Shown here in pieces: positions 1 through 9,967 of a stretch of 24,036 nt of DNA. Where the stretch lies: positions 1 through 24,036 of the forward strand of contig CAJTND010000017.1 in NCBI GenBank assembly GCA_910577995.1. The letters run 5' to 3'. The position numbers and the translations under genes were made by a program. Source of the stretch: an uncultured Christensenella sp. GTDB lineage: Bacteria > Bacillota > Clostridia > Christensenellales > Pumilibacteraceae. Every line of letters begins with the position of its first letter. The first letter of the stretch is position 1. The notes beneath the pieces are model-generated. The model searched no databases. It saw nothing but the letters and a program-made list of their open reading frames with translations, and had not been told where the DNA came from.

Positions 1-809
<809 letters not shown>

Positions 810-1070
810 TCCAATTCCTAAAAGTAGAAATTACAAGATATAAACTTACAAAAATTGTCGTATTGAGATATTTACATATCACCAATATCTGATTTTGTAT
901 ACTCGCTTAAGTTATATGCAGTTGTCAATGTCCGACACGGTAACCTTTTACAAGGTCAAAAAAAACACAACAAACAACAACTTTTTTACCCTGTTATTGC
1001 TTATTATGTCCAGAGGTATAGCTATTTGCGATACTTGGATGACCCGTGTGCGCTCGCTCTTCGCGAGAGC
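810..1070 (-). other. 23S rRNA leader / spacer-like transcript region
   Basis: This ~260-nt leader lies between the predicted transcription start (about 1070) and the mature 23S 5' end. It opens with a hairpin (GCTCT, 5-nt loop, AGAGC; 1056-1070). It contains TTGACAACTGCATAT on the minus strand (about 913-928), which resembles the antitermination-associated TTGAAAACTG-type motif near the 3' end of many Firmicutes 16S-23S spacers. No tRNA and no 16S 3' end were found in it. It looks like the retained 3' part of an rRNA spacer now driven by its own promoter. That origin is an inference. Confidence 0.6.
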
Positions 1071-1076
1071 TTGTTC

Positions 1077-1105
1077 ATAATATCACACTTATATACGCAT
1101 GTCAA
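1077..1105 (-). promoter_or_regulatory. 23S rRNA promoter with UP-like element
   Basis: On the minus strand a perfect -35 TTGACA (1100-1105), a 17-nt spacer and -10 TATTAT (1077-1082) predict transcription starting near 1070. Just upstream of the -35 is an A/T tract (about 1106-1145) containing the perfect 10-bp-arm palindrome TTTTTGAAAA-A-TTTTCAAAAA (1121-1141), a good candidate for an rRNA-type UP element. It may also serve as the 3' end region of the lipoprotein transcript. Confidence 0.85.
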
Positions 1106-1191
1106 GCGTTTTTATAAAGTTTTTTGAAAAATTTTCAAAAATATTTTCGGAGAATATTTTAAGCCGTAAATCACAATTCTATTCGGACTTA

Positions 1192-1929
1192 TCAAACATC
1201 GGCAGTATCCGCCCCGAGCATCGTGAAGTTGTTGTAAAGAAACTCGGCGATATCGTATCTTACCGTATTTTTTCCGCAGGAGCATACATATACGGAACAG
1301 GTTGCGACATACAGACCGTTGATCCGTATCTCGGTATTGCAAACGACAAAGGGGGTCGTCGATTGCTGTTGCTTGTAGCTACGGAATTCAAACTCATACT
1401 CGCCGCCGAACGACGACAGGTCGACAGGAAAACTCGTAATGTATATTTTGGCACTGCCGCCGCCGAAAGGAGAAGAATCTTCTACATAATAATATTGATA
1501 AATATACGGGGCATACTCGATCGTTTCGTAATCATATTGACCGTTCTTTTTAATTAAGTACGGCATGTAGACCTCTAAGCTTGCGAAACTACGAGCGTCG
1601 TCGCCACCGTCAAATCCGACGAAAAAATAATTGTTGTCGTAATTCAACGAAAAATCTTCTTTGTAATATGTCAAAAACTTATTTCCGAGCACGCTTACAG
1701 CCGTTCTGCCGAATTCAGCAATGCGACGCTCACCGGAAATTTCCTCTGGATACGGGCGCGGTGCGCTTTCTTCGAGCGTGGTTATCTTATATGGCATATC
1801 TTCCGGAAATGCTTCGTAATTGTCGACAGGCGGAAAGGTAGCCGGACCGATCATAGGCTCGCCGCACGAAAACAAGCACATCGTTACGGATGCAGTTAGC
1901 AATCCTGAAACTATCTTATTCGGTTTCAT
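1192..1929 (-). CDS. Lipoprotein of unknown function, 245 aa
   Basis: This is a secreted, membrane-anchored protein with no recognised domain. The N-terminus has a Lys residue at 2 and 5, a hydrophobic stretch (about 6-20) and a lipobox LFSC with the lipidated Cys at 22. The mature part is rich in Tyr, Phe, Gly and acidic residues and reads as mostly beta strand. A CSVYVCSCG segment near residues 210-220 contains three closely spaced Cys. The start is fixed by a perfect AGGAGGT Shine-Dalgarno ending about 7 nt before the ATG. The stop lies just upstream of the 23S promoter. The coding region is visibly less G+C-rich than the neighbouring adenine deaminase gene, which suggests an accessory gene. 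Function cannot be assigned. Confidence 0.8.
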   Translation of the reverse strand: MKPNKIVSGLLTASVTMCLFSCGEPMIGPATFPPVDNYEAFPEDMPYKITTLEESAPRPYPEEISGERRIAEFGRTAVSVLGNKFLTYYKEDFSLNYDNNYFFVGFDGGDDARSFASLEVYMPYLIKKNGQYDYETIEYAPYIYQYYYVEDSSPFGGGSAKIYITSFPVDLSSFGGEYEFEFRSYKQQQSTTPFVVCNTEIRINGLYVATCSVYVCSCGKNTVRYDIAEFLYNNFTMLGADTADV

Positions 1930-1997
1930 AATTCGACCTCCTCTTTTTGTTCGACATCGGCTATATCTTCACGCATAAGCTCAATGTTATTCTTCAT
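1926..1997 (-). CDS. Possible 23-aa upstream ORF overlapping the lipoprotein start
   Basis: An ATG at 1995-1997 opens a 23-codon frame (MKNNIELMREDIADVEQKEE...) whose TGA overlaps the lipoprotein ATG in an ATGA arrangement typical of translational coupling. The frame stays open upstream of this ATG to a TAA inside the -10 box and reads protein-like (IIEAGYDKVYIDTGKID), but no ATG, GTG or TTG occurs there. It could therefore be the remnant of a truncated gene. Its own ribosome site is poor: AGGTG only 2 nt before the ATG. Confidence 0.3.
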   Translation of the reverse strand: MKNNIELMREDIADVEQKEEVEL

Positions 1998-2002
1998 AAC
2001 AC

Positions 2003-2053
2003 CTATGATCGTTCTATTATCGATTTTGCCAGTATCGATATAAACTTTATCAT
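2003..2053 (-). CDS. Possible 16-aa leader peptide upstream of the lipoprotein gene
   Basis: The ATG at 2051-2053 is preceded by GAGG about 6 nt upstream. It encodes 16 residues (MIKFISILAKSIIERS) and stops 5 nt before the next small ORF. It lies within the ~140-nt leader that follows the promoter at 2079-2107. The coding evidence is only the Shine-Dalgarno and the compact arrangement. It may be a non-functional chance frame. Confidence 0.25.
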   Translation of the reverse strand: MIKFISILAKSIIERS

Positions 2054-2078
2054 AGCCCGCCTCGATAATATTTTTTAT

Positions 2079-2107
2079 ATTTTACCACTAATAAAAGCGT
2101 AAGTCAA
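2079..2107 (-). promoter_or_regulatory. Promoter of the lipoprotein gene
   Basis: The minus strand shows -35 TTGACT (2102-2107), a 17-nt spacer and -10 TAAAAT (2079-2084). The predicted start near 2072 gives a leader of about 143 nt. That is unusually long for this window and carries two tiny ORFs. Confidence 0.75.
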
Positions 2108-2139
2108 TACACGCGGAAATTATTTTTTCGTTCTACGAT

Positions 2140-3795
2140 TCACTTCTTATACACGTAGTCCCATTTCGATACGTTGAACAGTCCTTTATGATTGAGCTTT
2201 ACTTCGGGTATGACTATAAGCGTGAGGAAGGAAAGCAGCATGAACGGTTCTATATCCTTATTATAGTCCATCGTCGAGAGCGCGGCCAAAAGCTTTTTGC
2301 GCGTGGCGAGCGCGTCCTCGGCGGGCGCGGCGGTCATAAGTCCGCCTATTTCGAGCGGGAGCTTGCCTATCAGTTCGCCGTCCTTGACAAGCGCAAGTCC
2401 GCCGTCCTTTCCGAGCGCGTCGACCGCCGCTTTCATATCGCGCGCGTTGTCGCCGAGCACCGTTATATTGTGCGCGTCGTGCCCGACCGTCTGCGCGACC
2501 GCACCGCCTTTAAGCCCGAAGCCCTCTACATAGCAATGACCTATCGCGCCGCTCGCGCCGTGACGCTCTATACAGCACATCATGTCGAGCCCGTCGCGCG
2601 ACTTAGCCTCGGTGAGCGCGGTCACCACGGTATTGGGGAACACGCGCATTATCGGCATGCCGTCGGTATACTCAAAATAAAGATCACTTTCTTTTATAGG
2701 CTTTATCCTGACGCTGCCGAAAAGCGCATCGGGCTTGGCAGGCTTCGTATCGAATAGCGCCTTGCCGTTTTCCGCAACGAGCTTGCCGTGGTAAAACACC
2801 TTTTCCGGATGCTGACCGCAGTCGTTGTCGCAGACTATGAAGTCGGCGTAGTAGCCGGGAGCTATCGCACCGCGGTTTTTCGATCCGTAAGCCTCGAAAG
2901 CGTTGAGCGACGCTATGGTCAGCGCGTCGATCGGCGACATGCCGCATTCGACGGCGAGCCTTATATTGTTGCCTATCGTGCCGAGCTCGAACAGGTCCTC
3001 GACGTTCCTATCATCGGTGCAGAACAGAAACCTGCGCAGATTGGACTTATTGACCGCTTTTATCAGCGTCCTGAGGTTTTTGGTCTGACTGCCCTCGCGC
3101 AGCATTACGTACATGCCGCGCGACACCTTGTCCGCCGCCTCCTCCGCGGTCTCGCACTCATGATCGGTGAGTATACCGCCGCAGATATACGCGTTGAGCG
3201 GCTCGCCCGACACCGACGGAGCGTGACCGTCGATGATATCGAACGCTTCGAGCTTTTTCATAACGTCGTCGTCGCAGTTGATGACGCCCGGGAAGTTCAT
3301 CATCTCGCCCAGCCCGAAAAGCTTTTCTTTTTTTGCTATCGCCACCGCGTCGGCGGCGTTGATGACGCAGCCCGATCTGTCCTCCGCCGCGCTCGGCACG
3401 CACGACGGCATCATGAACCGAACGTCGGCGGGCACGCCTTTTGCGTCCTCTATCATAAAACGTATGCCTTTTTCGCCCGCGACGTTGGCTATCTCGTGCG
3501 GATCGGCGTTGAACGCTGTAACGCCCGTCGGTATGACCGTGCGGAGGTATTCGCTCGGGCGTATCATTACCGATTCGAAGTGCAGATGCGTGTCGTAGAA
3601 CGACGGCGCGACGAATTTGCCCGTTCCGTCTATCTCGATATTACCGTCGTACTTGCCGACGCCGGCTATCCTGTCGCCGCAAACAGCGACGTCGCCCTTG
3701 ACGAACCTGCCGCCGAACACGTCGGCGACGGTCGCGTTCTTTATAACTATATCGGCTTTTACCCTGCCCGACGCAACGTCTATCAGTTTTTTCAT
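2140..3795 (-). CDS. ade: Adenine deaminase, 551 aa
   Basis: Adenine deaminase (EC 3.5.4.2) converts adenine to hypoxanthine plus ammonia in cytosolic purine salvage. It belongs to the amidohydrolase superfamily and uses a di-metal site. Diagnostic motifs occur in order: metal-binding DTHLHFES (68-75), DPHEIANV (98-105), GEMMNFPGV (163-171), DGHAP (189-193), TDHEC (210-214) and CTDDR (259-263). The C-terminal VGHDAHNITVLGDN region is also present. The length is close to that usual for the family. The start has GGGAG about 9 nt upstream. The gene begins 16 nt after the helicase stop, so the two are probably co-transcribed from the promoter at 7505-7533, although no functional link between them is obvious. 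No clear terminator follows the stop. Confidence 0.95.
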   Translation of the reverse strand: MKKLIDVASGRVKADIVIKNATVADVFGGRFVKGDVAVCGDRIAGVGKYDGNIEIDGTGKFVAPSFYDTHLHFESVMIRPSEYLRTVIPTGVTAFNADPHEIANVAGEKGIRFMIEDAKGVPADVRFMMPSCVPSAAEDRSGCVINAADAVAIAKKEKLFGLGEMMNFPGVINCDDDVMKKLEAFDIIDGHAPSVSGEPLNAYICGGILTDHECETAEEAADKVSRGMYVMLREGSQTKNLRTLIKAVNKSNLRRFLFCTDDRNVEDLFELGTIGNNIRLAVECGMSPIDALTIASLNAFEAYGSKNRGAIAPGYYADFIVCDNDCGQHPEKVFYHGKLVAENGKALFDTKPAKPDALFGSVRIKPIKESDLYFEYTDGMPIMRVFPNTVVTALTEAKSRDGLDMMCCIERHGASGAIGHCYVEGFGLKGGAVAQTVGHDAHNITVLGDNARDMKAAVDALGKDGGLALVKDGELIGKLPLEIGGLMTAAPAEDALATRKKLLAALSTMDYNKDIEPFMLLSFLTLIVIPEVKLNHKGLFNVSKWDYVYKK

Positions 3796-3811
3796 TACCG
3801 TATATCTCCCG

Positions 3812-6800
3812 TTACATGCCTATTTTGCCGCAGATATCCTTGACCGTACCCTCGGGGTCGGCGTAGAAATCGGACGACCAAACGCGATACATGTTCCAGC
3901 CCCTGCTCGTGAGGAACTTGCGGCGCATAACGTCGCGCTCCCGTGCCGAGCCCGAGCTTTTGAGCGCGCTCTCGTCGCACTCGATGCCCAAAACGTACTC
4001 GCCGCGGCTGTTCTTGACCGCGAGGTCTATCCTGCGCCCGCCCATGCCGACGTCGGCGTCGACGGTATAGCCCTTATCAGCGAGCGCGTCGCGCACGCGC
4101 TTTTTAAGCCCCGACAGCTCGGGCGGCGCGATCGTCTTTTCTTCCTTTTGCCCGAACGAACGCAAGACGTTTTTCGCGCCGACGGCGTCGCCGTCCGAAA
4201 CGCAGTAGGCGTAATCGAGGTATTTGCGCAGAATGTGCACGCCCTCGGTGTTGATGTCGTCGACTTTGAGATCGGACGGGATTATCGAAACGACTATATC
4301 TATCTTCTTTTTGGCGCGGCTGATCGCGACGTTGAGCCTGTTCTCGCCGCCGGGACGGTTGAGCCAACCGAAATTCCTGCTCATCACGCCCTTATTGTTA
4401 TAAGCGTAGGCAAACGAGAAGATCATCCTGTCGCGCTCGTCGCCCTGAACATTTTCTATATTCTTGACGAACAGCCCGAGGTCCTCGCCGTCCTCGCGGC
4501 GCGTGTACTCGGCGAGATACAGCGTCTTGAACTCCTCGTCCTCGTCGCATTTTTTGTCTATCATGTCGAGTATCATGTCGCGCTGCTTCGCGTTGAACGT
4601 GATAACTCCGAGCGTGTCGCGCGCCGACTGCGGCAGCGCCGCGCTGTTTTTAAGATGCTCGCCGACAAGTTGTATGACCTTTTCCGCCTCCGCGGCGTTC
4701 TGTCTGTCGTCCCAAACACCGTTGACCTTATGCACGGTTATCGGCGGAACGCCGGGCACGCACGCATCGGGCGAAACGTTGAGCTTGCCGCCGTAGAACG
4801 CGGCGTTGCTGAACGCGATAAGCTCCTCGTACCGCGAGCGATAGTGATAGGACAGCATGACCTCGGGGAACTTGAACCGCGCCACATCGAGCAGGCTCTC
4901 CTCCTCGAGCACGGCTTCGTTCTCCTCGTCCTCGTCGACGGCTACGCGCCCGTCGCCGAGGCTTGACGGGCGGAGCTGTTTGTGATCGCCGCACACGACG
5001 AACCGCCGCGCGCGCGCTATCGCAGGCACGCCGCGCTCGACGTAGATCTGCGACGCTTCGTCGAAAACGAGCAAGTCGAACAGGTCGCTTTTCAGCGGCA
5101 GCACCTCGCTGACCGCCTCGGGCGTCATCAGGAAAATACGCACGCCGCGGAACAGCTCGAACTCGAACCGCTCGACGAACTTAGCGACCGAAGGACGGCG
5201 TTTGCCCTCGACGGCGCGGAGCATATCGCCCTTGCGCTTGCTCTCCAAGATATTCGAGTTGAACGCGGCTTTGAGCGCGTTCATCGTCTTGTCGCGCGCG
5301 AGCAGGCGTTTTTTGTCTATCTCCGCGCAAATCCGCGCGACGAGCGTCGAGAATCCGCCTATATGTCCGAACACCTGCCGCCGCCCGCTCTCGAACCTGT
5401 CGATATAGGCATACGCGCAGTAATCGAGCAGTCTGCCGTTGAGCACGGAATACGTCTCGCCCGTTTCGCCCGCCAGGTTGACGAGCGTGCCGAAGTACAG
5501 CCGCGTACCATAATCGAGCGAATCGGCGGTCACCTTTGAAGTGAAAAATTCCGAGTATGCCTTAACTCCGTTGTAAAGTCTTACGGGGTCTTTGGCAAGC
5601 GTCTTATACAGCGCCTTGTCGAACTGCTTGAAATTTTCGCGCATGAACGCTTTGAGCGCTTTTTTGAACTTGAATTTGAACCTGCCGTACGCGTACATAT
5701 CGAGCAGGGCGTCGAGCTCTTTCATGAGCTCGGCTATCTTCGAGTCCGACATGTTTGCAGTCATAGACGTGAGCCAATCGTACTTATCGGCGAGCGAGTA
5801 GTAACCGCCGAGCGTTTCCAAAAGCTCCGCGTCGTCGAGGTAGTCGCGCGCGGTCTTAAGCTCGTCGTAACCGCATTCCAAAAGCGACTCGGGCACGCAC
5901 GCACGGAATATCTCCGCCTGCGACGCGGACGCCGCGCCGTCGCGCTCCGCGCGCTTGAACGGATTATCCATGTTCTCCGCGTATATCTCGAGCATGGGCA
6001 CGCCGAACTCCTCGCTCTCGAGCGCGGATGCGACCTCGGCAAGATCGGCGAGATCCGCGTCTATCTGATCGATCGCGCGCTTGTACGCGACATTATTGAA
6101 CGGCGCAGGCGATTCCGCCGCGTCGAGCATGGACGCGAACTTGCGGTAGAACGCGTTTTTATCCTTGGGATCGTCTATGAAAAGCGCATACCGCGAAAGC
6201 CTGCCGAGCCGCGAATATATAACGGACAGCGCGGCGCGCTTCTGGCTGACGACAAGCACGTTTTTGCCCTTGTTGACCTCGTTTGATATTATCGAGGTTA
6301 TCGTCTGCGATTTGCCCGTGCCGGGAGGTCCTTGCATGACGAGCGCAAGCTCGGAATCGGCGCGCTCTACCGCGCGCTCCTGCGACACGTTGAGCTCGCT
6401 TATATAATCTATATCGCCCTCGCTCGCAAGCTCGCCGCCGTCGTCCGCTTCCTCGTCGGCGGTCAACCCGTAAAAGTCCTCGAGCTCGTCCGCGCCCTCC
6501 AACAGTCCCGTGAGCGTCGGCGGCATCACGCCCGAATCTATCAGGCTGTCGAAGTCGCGCTGTATCTCGCCGCTGTACATGGGGAACATACCGACTATCG
6601 CGCCGCCGAACAGCTCATACTCGTTCTTGCCGTACTTGGGGAAAGTTTTTTCCGTATACGCGAAGTATTTGGTCGGCGTTATCGGCTTGCCGTCGGTCTT
6701 TATCTCTATGCCGTTCTGCTCGTAAAAGTCGAGCAGGTCGGAAATGAACTCGCGCTTACGCGGCTCTTCCACCGCGCCTGCGGGCAGCGGCGTAGAACGC

Positions 6801-7498
6801 TCGTTGAACTTATTGAAGCACAGTATCAGCGCGGTATTGTACGTAACGTCGCGGCTGTCGTCGGGCGTAAGCTTTATCTTGCCGTTGACGTTTTCCACCG
6901 TCACGGGGAAAAGCGCGAGCGGCGCGGCGACGTTGAACGTATTGACCTTGCCGCACGACCCGATAACGAACGGATACCCGACGTACAGCGTGTTTGTACC
7001 CGTTTCGCGCGCGGCGGCGGCGGACGCGCGTATCAGCCTGTTATATTCCGCATACTTATCCGATTCGGGATCGCAGAGCGTTATCGAGCCTGTCGACAGC
7101 ATCGCGTCCGATACCGACGTTTTGCCGCCGAAAGCGCCGCTGATGTCTATCGCCCTGCCCGATACGGGCTTGGGCAGATACAGCATGCGGTTCCTGCGGT
7201 TGACGTTGGTCAGCCGCGATTGCAGGCTTTGGAGCGTTTCGACGACCTCGGAACGCATGACCTTCATCTTGACGGGCTTCTGCTCCGCGAGTATGACGTT
7301 CAAAAACCCGACGCCGTATTTATTGACGAACGCCTTGCCTATGCCCGACACTTTGAGCATATCCTCGACGGTGGTCGGAGCGAGCCGCGCGAGGTTTTTG
7401 AGCGGCTCGTCGGCTATGACCGCCGTCGGCGTGTGCTTGTTCTCTCGCGTGCGGAGCTTTTGCCTGTAATCGAATAACTTCTTATATAGATCAGCCAT
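3812..7498 (-). CDS. HRDC / SF1 helicase / Vsr-clan endonuclease fusion, 1228 aa
   Basis: This is a predicted nucleic-acid helicase with an attached nuclease. Residues about 1-70 read as an HRDC domain (LYKKLFDYRQ...VSGIGKAFVNKYG). Superfamily-1 (Dna2/Upf1-like, COG1112) motifs follow: Q motif around 373, Walker A GPPGTGKS (390-397), Ia LVVSQKRAAL, DEAS (813-816), CGDHKQLRPSS (837-846), YHYRSR (884-889), NVQGDERD (1016-1023) and NVAISRAKKK (1056-1065). Residues about 1130-1228 form a restriction-endonuclease-like domain of the MTES_1575/DUF559 (Vsr-like) type, with D1158 in RIDLA and E1173-x-D1175 in GIECDES as likely catalytic residues and the usual RERDVMRRKFL/GWNMYRVWSSD tail. A ~400-residue insert between motifs Ia and II is helical and uncharacterised. 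There is no Shine-Dalgarno, and the promoter places transcription start at the ATG. Relatives occur in antiphage and repair settings, but the exact role is unknown. Confidence 0.88.
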   Translation of the reverse strand: MADLYKKLFDYRQKLRTRENKHTPTAVIADEPLKNLARLAPTTVEDMLKVSGIGKAFVNKYGVGFLNVILAEQKPVKMKVMRSEVVETLQSLQSRLTNVNRRNRMLYLPKPVSGRAIDISGAFGGKTSVSDAMLSTGSITLCDPESDKYAEYNRLIRASAAAARETGTNTLYVGYPFVIGSCGKVNTFNVAAPLALFPVTVENVNGKIKLTPDDSRDVTYNTALILCFNKFNERSTPLPAGAVEEPRKREFISDLLDFYEQNGIEIKTDGKPITPTKYFAYTEKTFPKYGKNEYELFGGAIVGMFPMYSGEIQRDFDSLIDSGVMPPTLTGLLEGADELEDFYGLTADEEADDGGELASEGDIDYISELNVSQERAVERADSELALVMQGPPGTGKSQTITSIISNEVNKGKNVLVVSQKRAALSVIYSRLGRLSRYALFIDDPKDKNAFYRKFASMLDAAESPAPFNNVAYKRAIDQIDADLADLAEVASALESEEFGVPMLEIYAENMDNPFKRAERDGAASASQAEIFRACVPESLLECGYDELKTARDYLDDAELLETLGGYYSLADKYDWLTSMTANMSDSKIAELMKELDALLDMYAYGRFKFKFKKALKAFMRENFKQFDKALYKTLAKDPVRLYNGVKAYSEFFTSKVTADSLDYGTRLYFGTLVNLAGETGETYSVLNGRLLDYCAYAYIDRFESGRRQVFGHIGGFSTLVARICAEIDKKRLLARDKTMNALKAAFNSNILESKRKGDMLRAVEGKRRPSVAKFVERFEFELFRGVRIFLMTPEAVSEVLPLKSDLFDLLVFDEASQIYVERGVPAIARARRFVVCGDHKQLRPSSLGDGRVAVDEDEENEAVLEEESLLDVARFKFPEVMLSYHYRSRYEELIAFSNAAFYGGKLNVSPDACVPGVPPITVHKVNGVWDDRQNAAEAEKVIQLVGEHLKNSAALPQSARDTLGVITFNAKQRDMILDMIDKKCDEDEEFKTLYLAEYTRREDGEDLGLFVKNIENVQGDERDRMIFSFAYAYNNKGVMSRNFGWLNRPGGENRLNVAISRAKKKIDIVVSIIPSDLKVDDINTEGVHILRKYLDYAYCVSDGDAVGAKNVLRSFGQKEEKTIAPPELSGLKKRVRDALADKGYTVDADVGMGGRRIDLAVKNSRGEYVLGIECDESALKSSGSARERDVMRRKFLTSRGWNMYRVWSSDFYADPEGTVKDICGKIGM

Positions 7499-7504
7499 AT
7501 ATAC

Positions 7505-7533
7505 ATTATATCAAATATATATGCGCATGTCAA
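7505..7533 (-). promoter_or_regulatory. Perfect consensus promoter, predicted leaderless mRNA (helicase)
   Basis: The minus strand has TTGACA (7528-7533), exactly 17 nt, then TATAAT (7505-7510). Six nucleotides separate the -10 from the helicase ATG, so a start 7 nt after the -10 falls on the A of the ATG (7498). No ribosome-binding sequence exists in the space available. Confidence 0.85.
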
Positions 7534-7605
7534 ATACGTACGTCGACGGCGGTCTTTCGTTTTTTGCCGCGCCGAGCGGCGAACGTCCGCGGCGCGACTT
7601 ATTTA

Positions 7606-9894
7606 TCAGTCCTGTTCTTTATTATAATACGGTATGGCGGACGGGTCGTCGAGGCGCGTACGCCTGATGCTCGGCTTGAACTTGACGACAGTCTTTTCGA
7701 GCACGGGCGCGAGCATGTACAAAAGCACGGGCAGGAACACCATGACCCCGATCATCGAGATTATCGTGCCCGTGCCGAGACACGTGCCCATCGACGCGAT
7801 AAGCGGATCGGAGGTCAGACCGCCGACGAGGAAGCCCGCGACGCTCATGATAGAGCCGGACGTGAACACCGTCGGGAACGCGCCCGCGACTGCGTCGACG
7901 ATAGCTGTGCGCCTGTCGGTGCGCGCGGCAAGACTGCGATAGCGGTTGGTTATCAGTATAGCATAGTCTATCGTCGCGCCCATCTGTATCGCGCTGACTA
8001 TAAGGTACGTAAAGAAGAAAAGATTGTTGCCCATGATCACGGGCAGCGAAAAGTTAAGGAATATCGCGCCCTGTATGACGAGCACGAGCACCGCGGGGAT
8101 AAGCGGCGAACGGAACGTGACGGCAAGTATCAAATAGATAAAGAGCACCGTCAAAAGCGATATCATTATGTTATCTGACGAGAACGACGAGTTAAGGTCG
8201 TATGCGCTCATGCTCGCGCCCGCGAATATCGCGTCGGCGCACATAGCTTTTATCTTCGGTCCGAGCCGCTCTATCAGCTCGAAGGTCTGTCTGGATTCCG
8301 TCGGCGCGGCGATATTGAACACGAGCCGCGAATAATTTTTGCCGACCAACTGACCGCGCGCAAATTCGAGCGTTTCCGCCAGCTCGCGCGCCGCCGCCTT
8401 TTGCTCGTCGGAGAGCGGCAAGCCGTCTATATTCGCGAGCAAGTAGTCGGCAAGCCCGAGTATGGGCGCTTTATAGCCGAGCGAAAAGCTCTCGCCCGCC
8501 GCCGCGGCATAGCGCATGAAAAGTATCATGCTCATGCCCTCGTTAACGCCCGTAACTTCGGCAAAGGTCTTGTAGTCGACGCTGTCGGTGACGTACAGCC
8601 CGTCCGCTATCTCGACGCCGGCAAGACCGAGCGCGGAATCGATGAGCGGCTCTTCTGCGACGGCGGCGAGTATGCCGCGCTCCAGCTCCGCGTCGCCCGT
8701 CGGCACGAGCACGACAAACATATTGTCATACCCGAATATCTCCTCGCACTCGCGCTTCGCCGTCATAGTGTCGGTCGGGCGCGAAGTGTCTATCGCGTCG
8801 GTACTGTAACAGTACGCAAGCCGTTGCGACAGCACGGCGCCGACGGCGAACAGCGCGACGAACACGGCAATTAGCACGTACCGCGCCTTGATCACGCCCT
8901 TGCCCCAAAACCTCAGCTTTGGCACGAAGTTCCGATGCCTGGTCCTGTCCATCGGCTTCGACAGCAACAGCAATACGCCGGGCATAAGCAGGAACACCGT
9001 CAACAGCGAACATACTATGCTTTTTGCGAGCACCGCGCCGAGATCGAGCCCCAGCCGAAGCTGCATGAACATGAGCGCGACAAGCCCCGACACCGTGGTG
9101 AGCGAGCTTGACGCGATCTCGGGTATCGCCTTTGCGAGCGCGGCTGTCATCGCGCCCTTCGGATCGCCCTGCCGCTTGTCCTTTTCCTCGGTAAAGCGAT
9201 GGCAGAGGATAATAGCGTAGTCTATCGCGAGCGCGAGCTGAAGTATGATACAGACCGTGTTCGATACGAACGATATTTTCCCGAACCAGTGGTTGGTGCC
9301 CATATTGAGCGCGGCGGCTACAACAAAAACTATCGGGAAAGCGAGTATCTCCGCAAAGCTCTTTGACGTAAAAAGCAGTACGAGCAGTATCACCGCCGCG
9401 GATATCGCGATTATGACTATCATTTCGCTCGCGAGCCGCTCGGCGTAATCGTCGATGAGCGGCGTAGGCACTGAGTAATCGTACCCGCCGCTTTCCAATA
9501 TTTCGAGCGTTTTTTCGTAAGCGACTACCGCCGCCGCGTCGTCGTCCGTTCCGACGAATGTTATCCCGAACTTGGCAGTCCCGTCCTTATAATATTCCTC
9601 GCCCTCGCCGAACGGAAAATTCTTAACGCCGTCGAGCGCGGCTATCTCGTCGTGAAGCTCGACCGCATTTTCGAGATCGGTCTTGACAATGAGCGTCGCC
9701 GATCCGTAAGCGGCGAACTCCCCGTCCATTATTTCGAGCGCGCGCTTGGTGTCCGTGCCTGCGGGAAGGTACGTCGTGATATCGTATTCGACAACGACCT
9801 TGGGTATGCCGAACGCGCTGTATACCAAAAGCGCGGCAAACAGCACAAAAAACAGCACGCGCTTTTCTACGATGAATTTCGCGATCTTTCGCAT
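7606..9894 (-). CDS. MMPL/RND-superfamily exporter, 762 aa
   Basis: This is an inner-membrane transporter of the RND/MMPL superfamily (COG1033-like), probably a proton-driven exporter of a hydrophobic or lipid-like substrate. The protein is two repeated halves: TM1 (about 12-30), an extracytoplasmic domain (about 32-150), TM2-6 (about 155-312), TM7 (about 337-355), a second extracytoplasmic domain and TM8-12 (about 580-735). Each half carries the family proton-relay motif, AIDYAI (223-228) and ATIDYAI (D643). The C-terminus is a short polar tail. There is no adjacent membrane-fusion or regulator gene, so the substrate cannot be inferred. The Shine-Dalgarno is weak (AAGGT about 14 nt upstream). 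The gene is divergent from the lactate dehydrogenase gene. Confidence 0.88.
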   Translation of the reverse strand: MRKIAKFIVEKRVLFFVLFAALLVYSAFGIPKVVVEYDITTYLPAGTDTKRALEIMDGEFAAYGSATLIVKTDLENAVELHDEIAALDGVKNFPFGEGEEYYKDGTAKFGITFVGTDDDAAAVVAYEKTLEILESGGYDYSVPTPLIDDYAERLASEMIVIIAISAAVILLVLLFTSKSFAEILAFPIVFVVAAALNMGTNHWFGKISFVSNTVCIILQLALAIDYAIILCHRFTEEKDKRQGDPKGAMTAALAKAIPEIASSSLTTVSGLVALMFMQLRLGLDLGAVLAKSIVCSLLTVFLLMPGVLLLLSKPMDRTRHRNFVPKLRFWGKGVIKARYVLIAVFVALFAVGAVLSQRLAYCYSTDAIDTSRPTDTMTAKRECEEIFGYDNMFVVLVPTGDAELERGILAAVAEEPLIDSALGLAGVEIADGLYVTDSVDYKTFAEVTGVNEGMSMILFMRYAAAAGESFSLGYKAPILGLADYLLANIDGLPLSDEQKAAARELAETLEFARGQLVGKNYSRLVFNIAAPTESRQTFELIERLGPKIKAMCADAIFAGASMSAYDLNSSFSSDNIMISLLTVLFIYLILAVTFRSPLIPAVLVLVIQGAIFLNFSLPVIMGNNLFFFTYLIVSAIQMGATIDYAILITNRYRSLAARTDRRTAIVDAVAGAFPTVFTSGSIMSVAGFLVGGLTSDPLIASMGTCLGTGTIISMIGVMVFLPVLLYMLAPVLEKTVVKFKPSIRRTRLDDPSAIPYYNKEQD

Positions 9895-9967
9895 GCTCTT
9901 ATTTTAGTACCTTTTGTGCCGAAACGCAAGCGAACGGACTACGTAAACCCGTTTTTCCGCGCGAATA

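Noticed and set aside
810..1070. 16S rRNA 3' end or spacer tRNA
   Set aside because: No anti-Shine-Dalgarno tail (GGATCACCTCC) and no cloverleaf can be found before the promoter.
7534..7605. GC-rich inverted repeat after the MMPL gene as an intrinsic terminator
   Set aside because: On the transcribed strand it is followed by an A-run, not a T-run.
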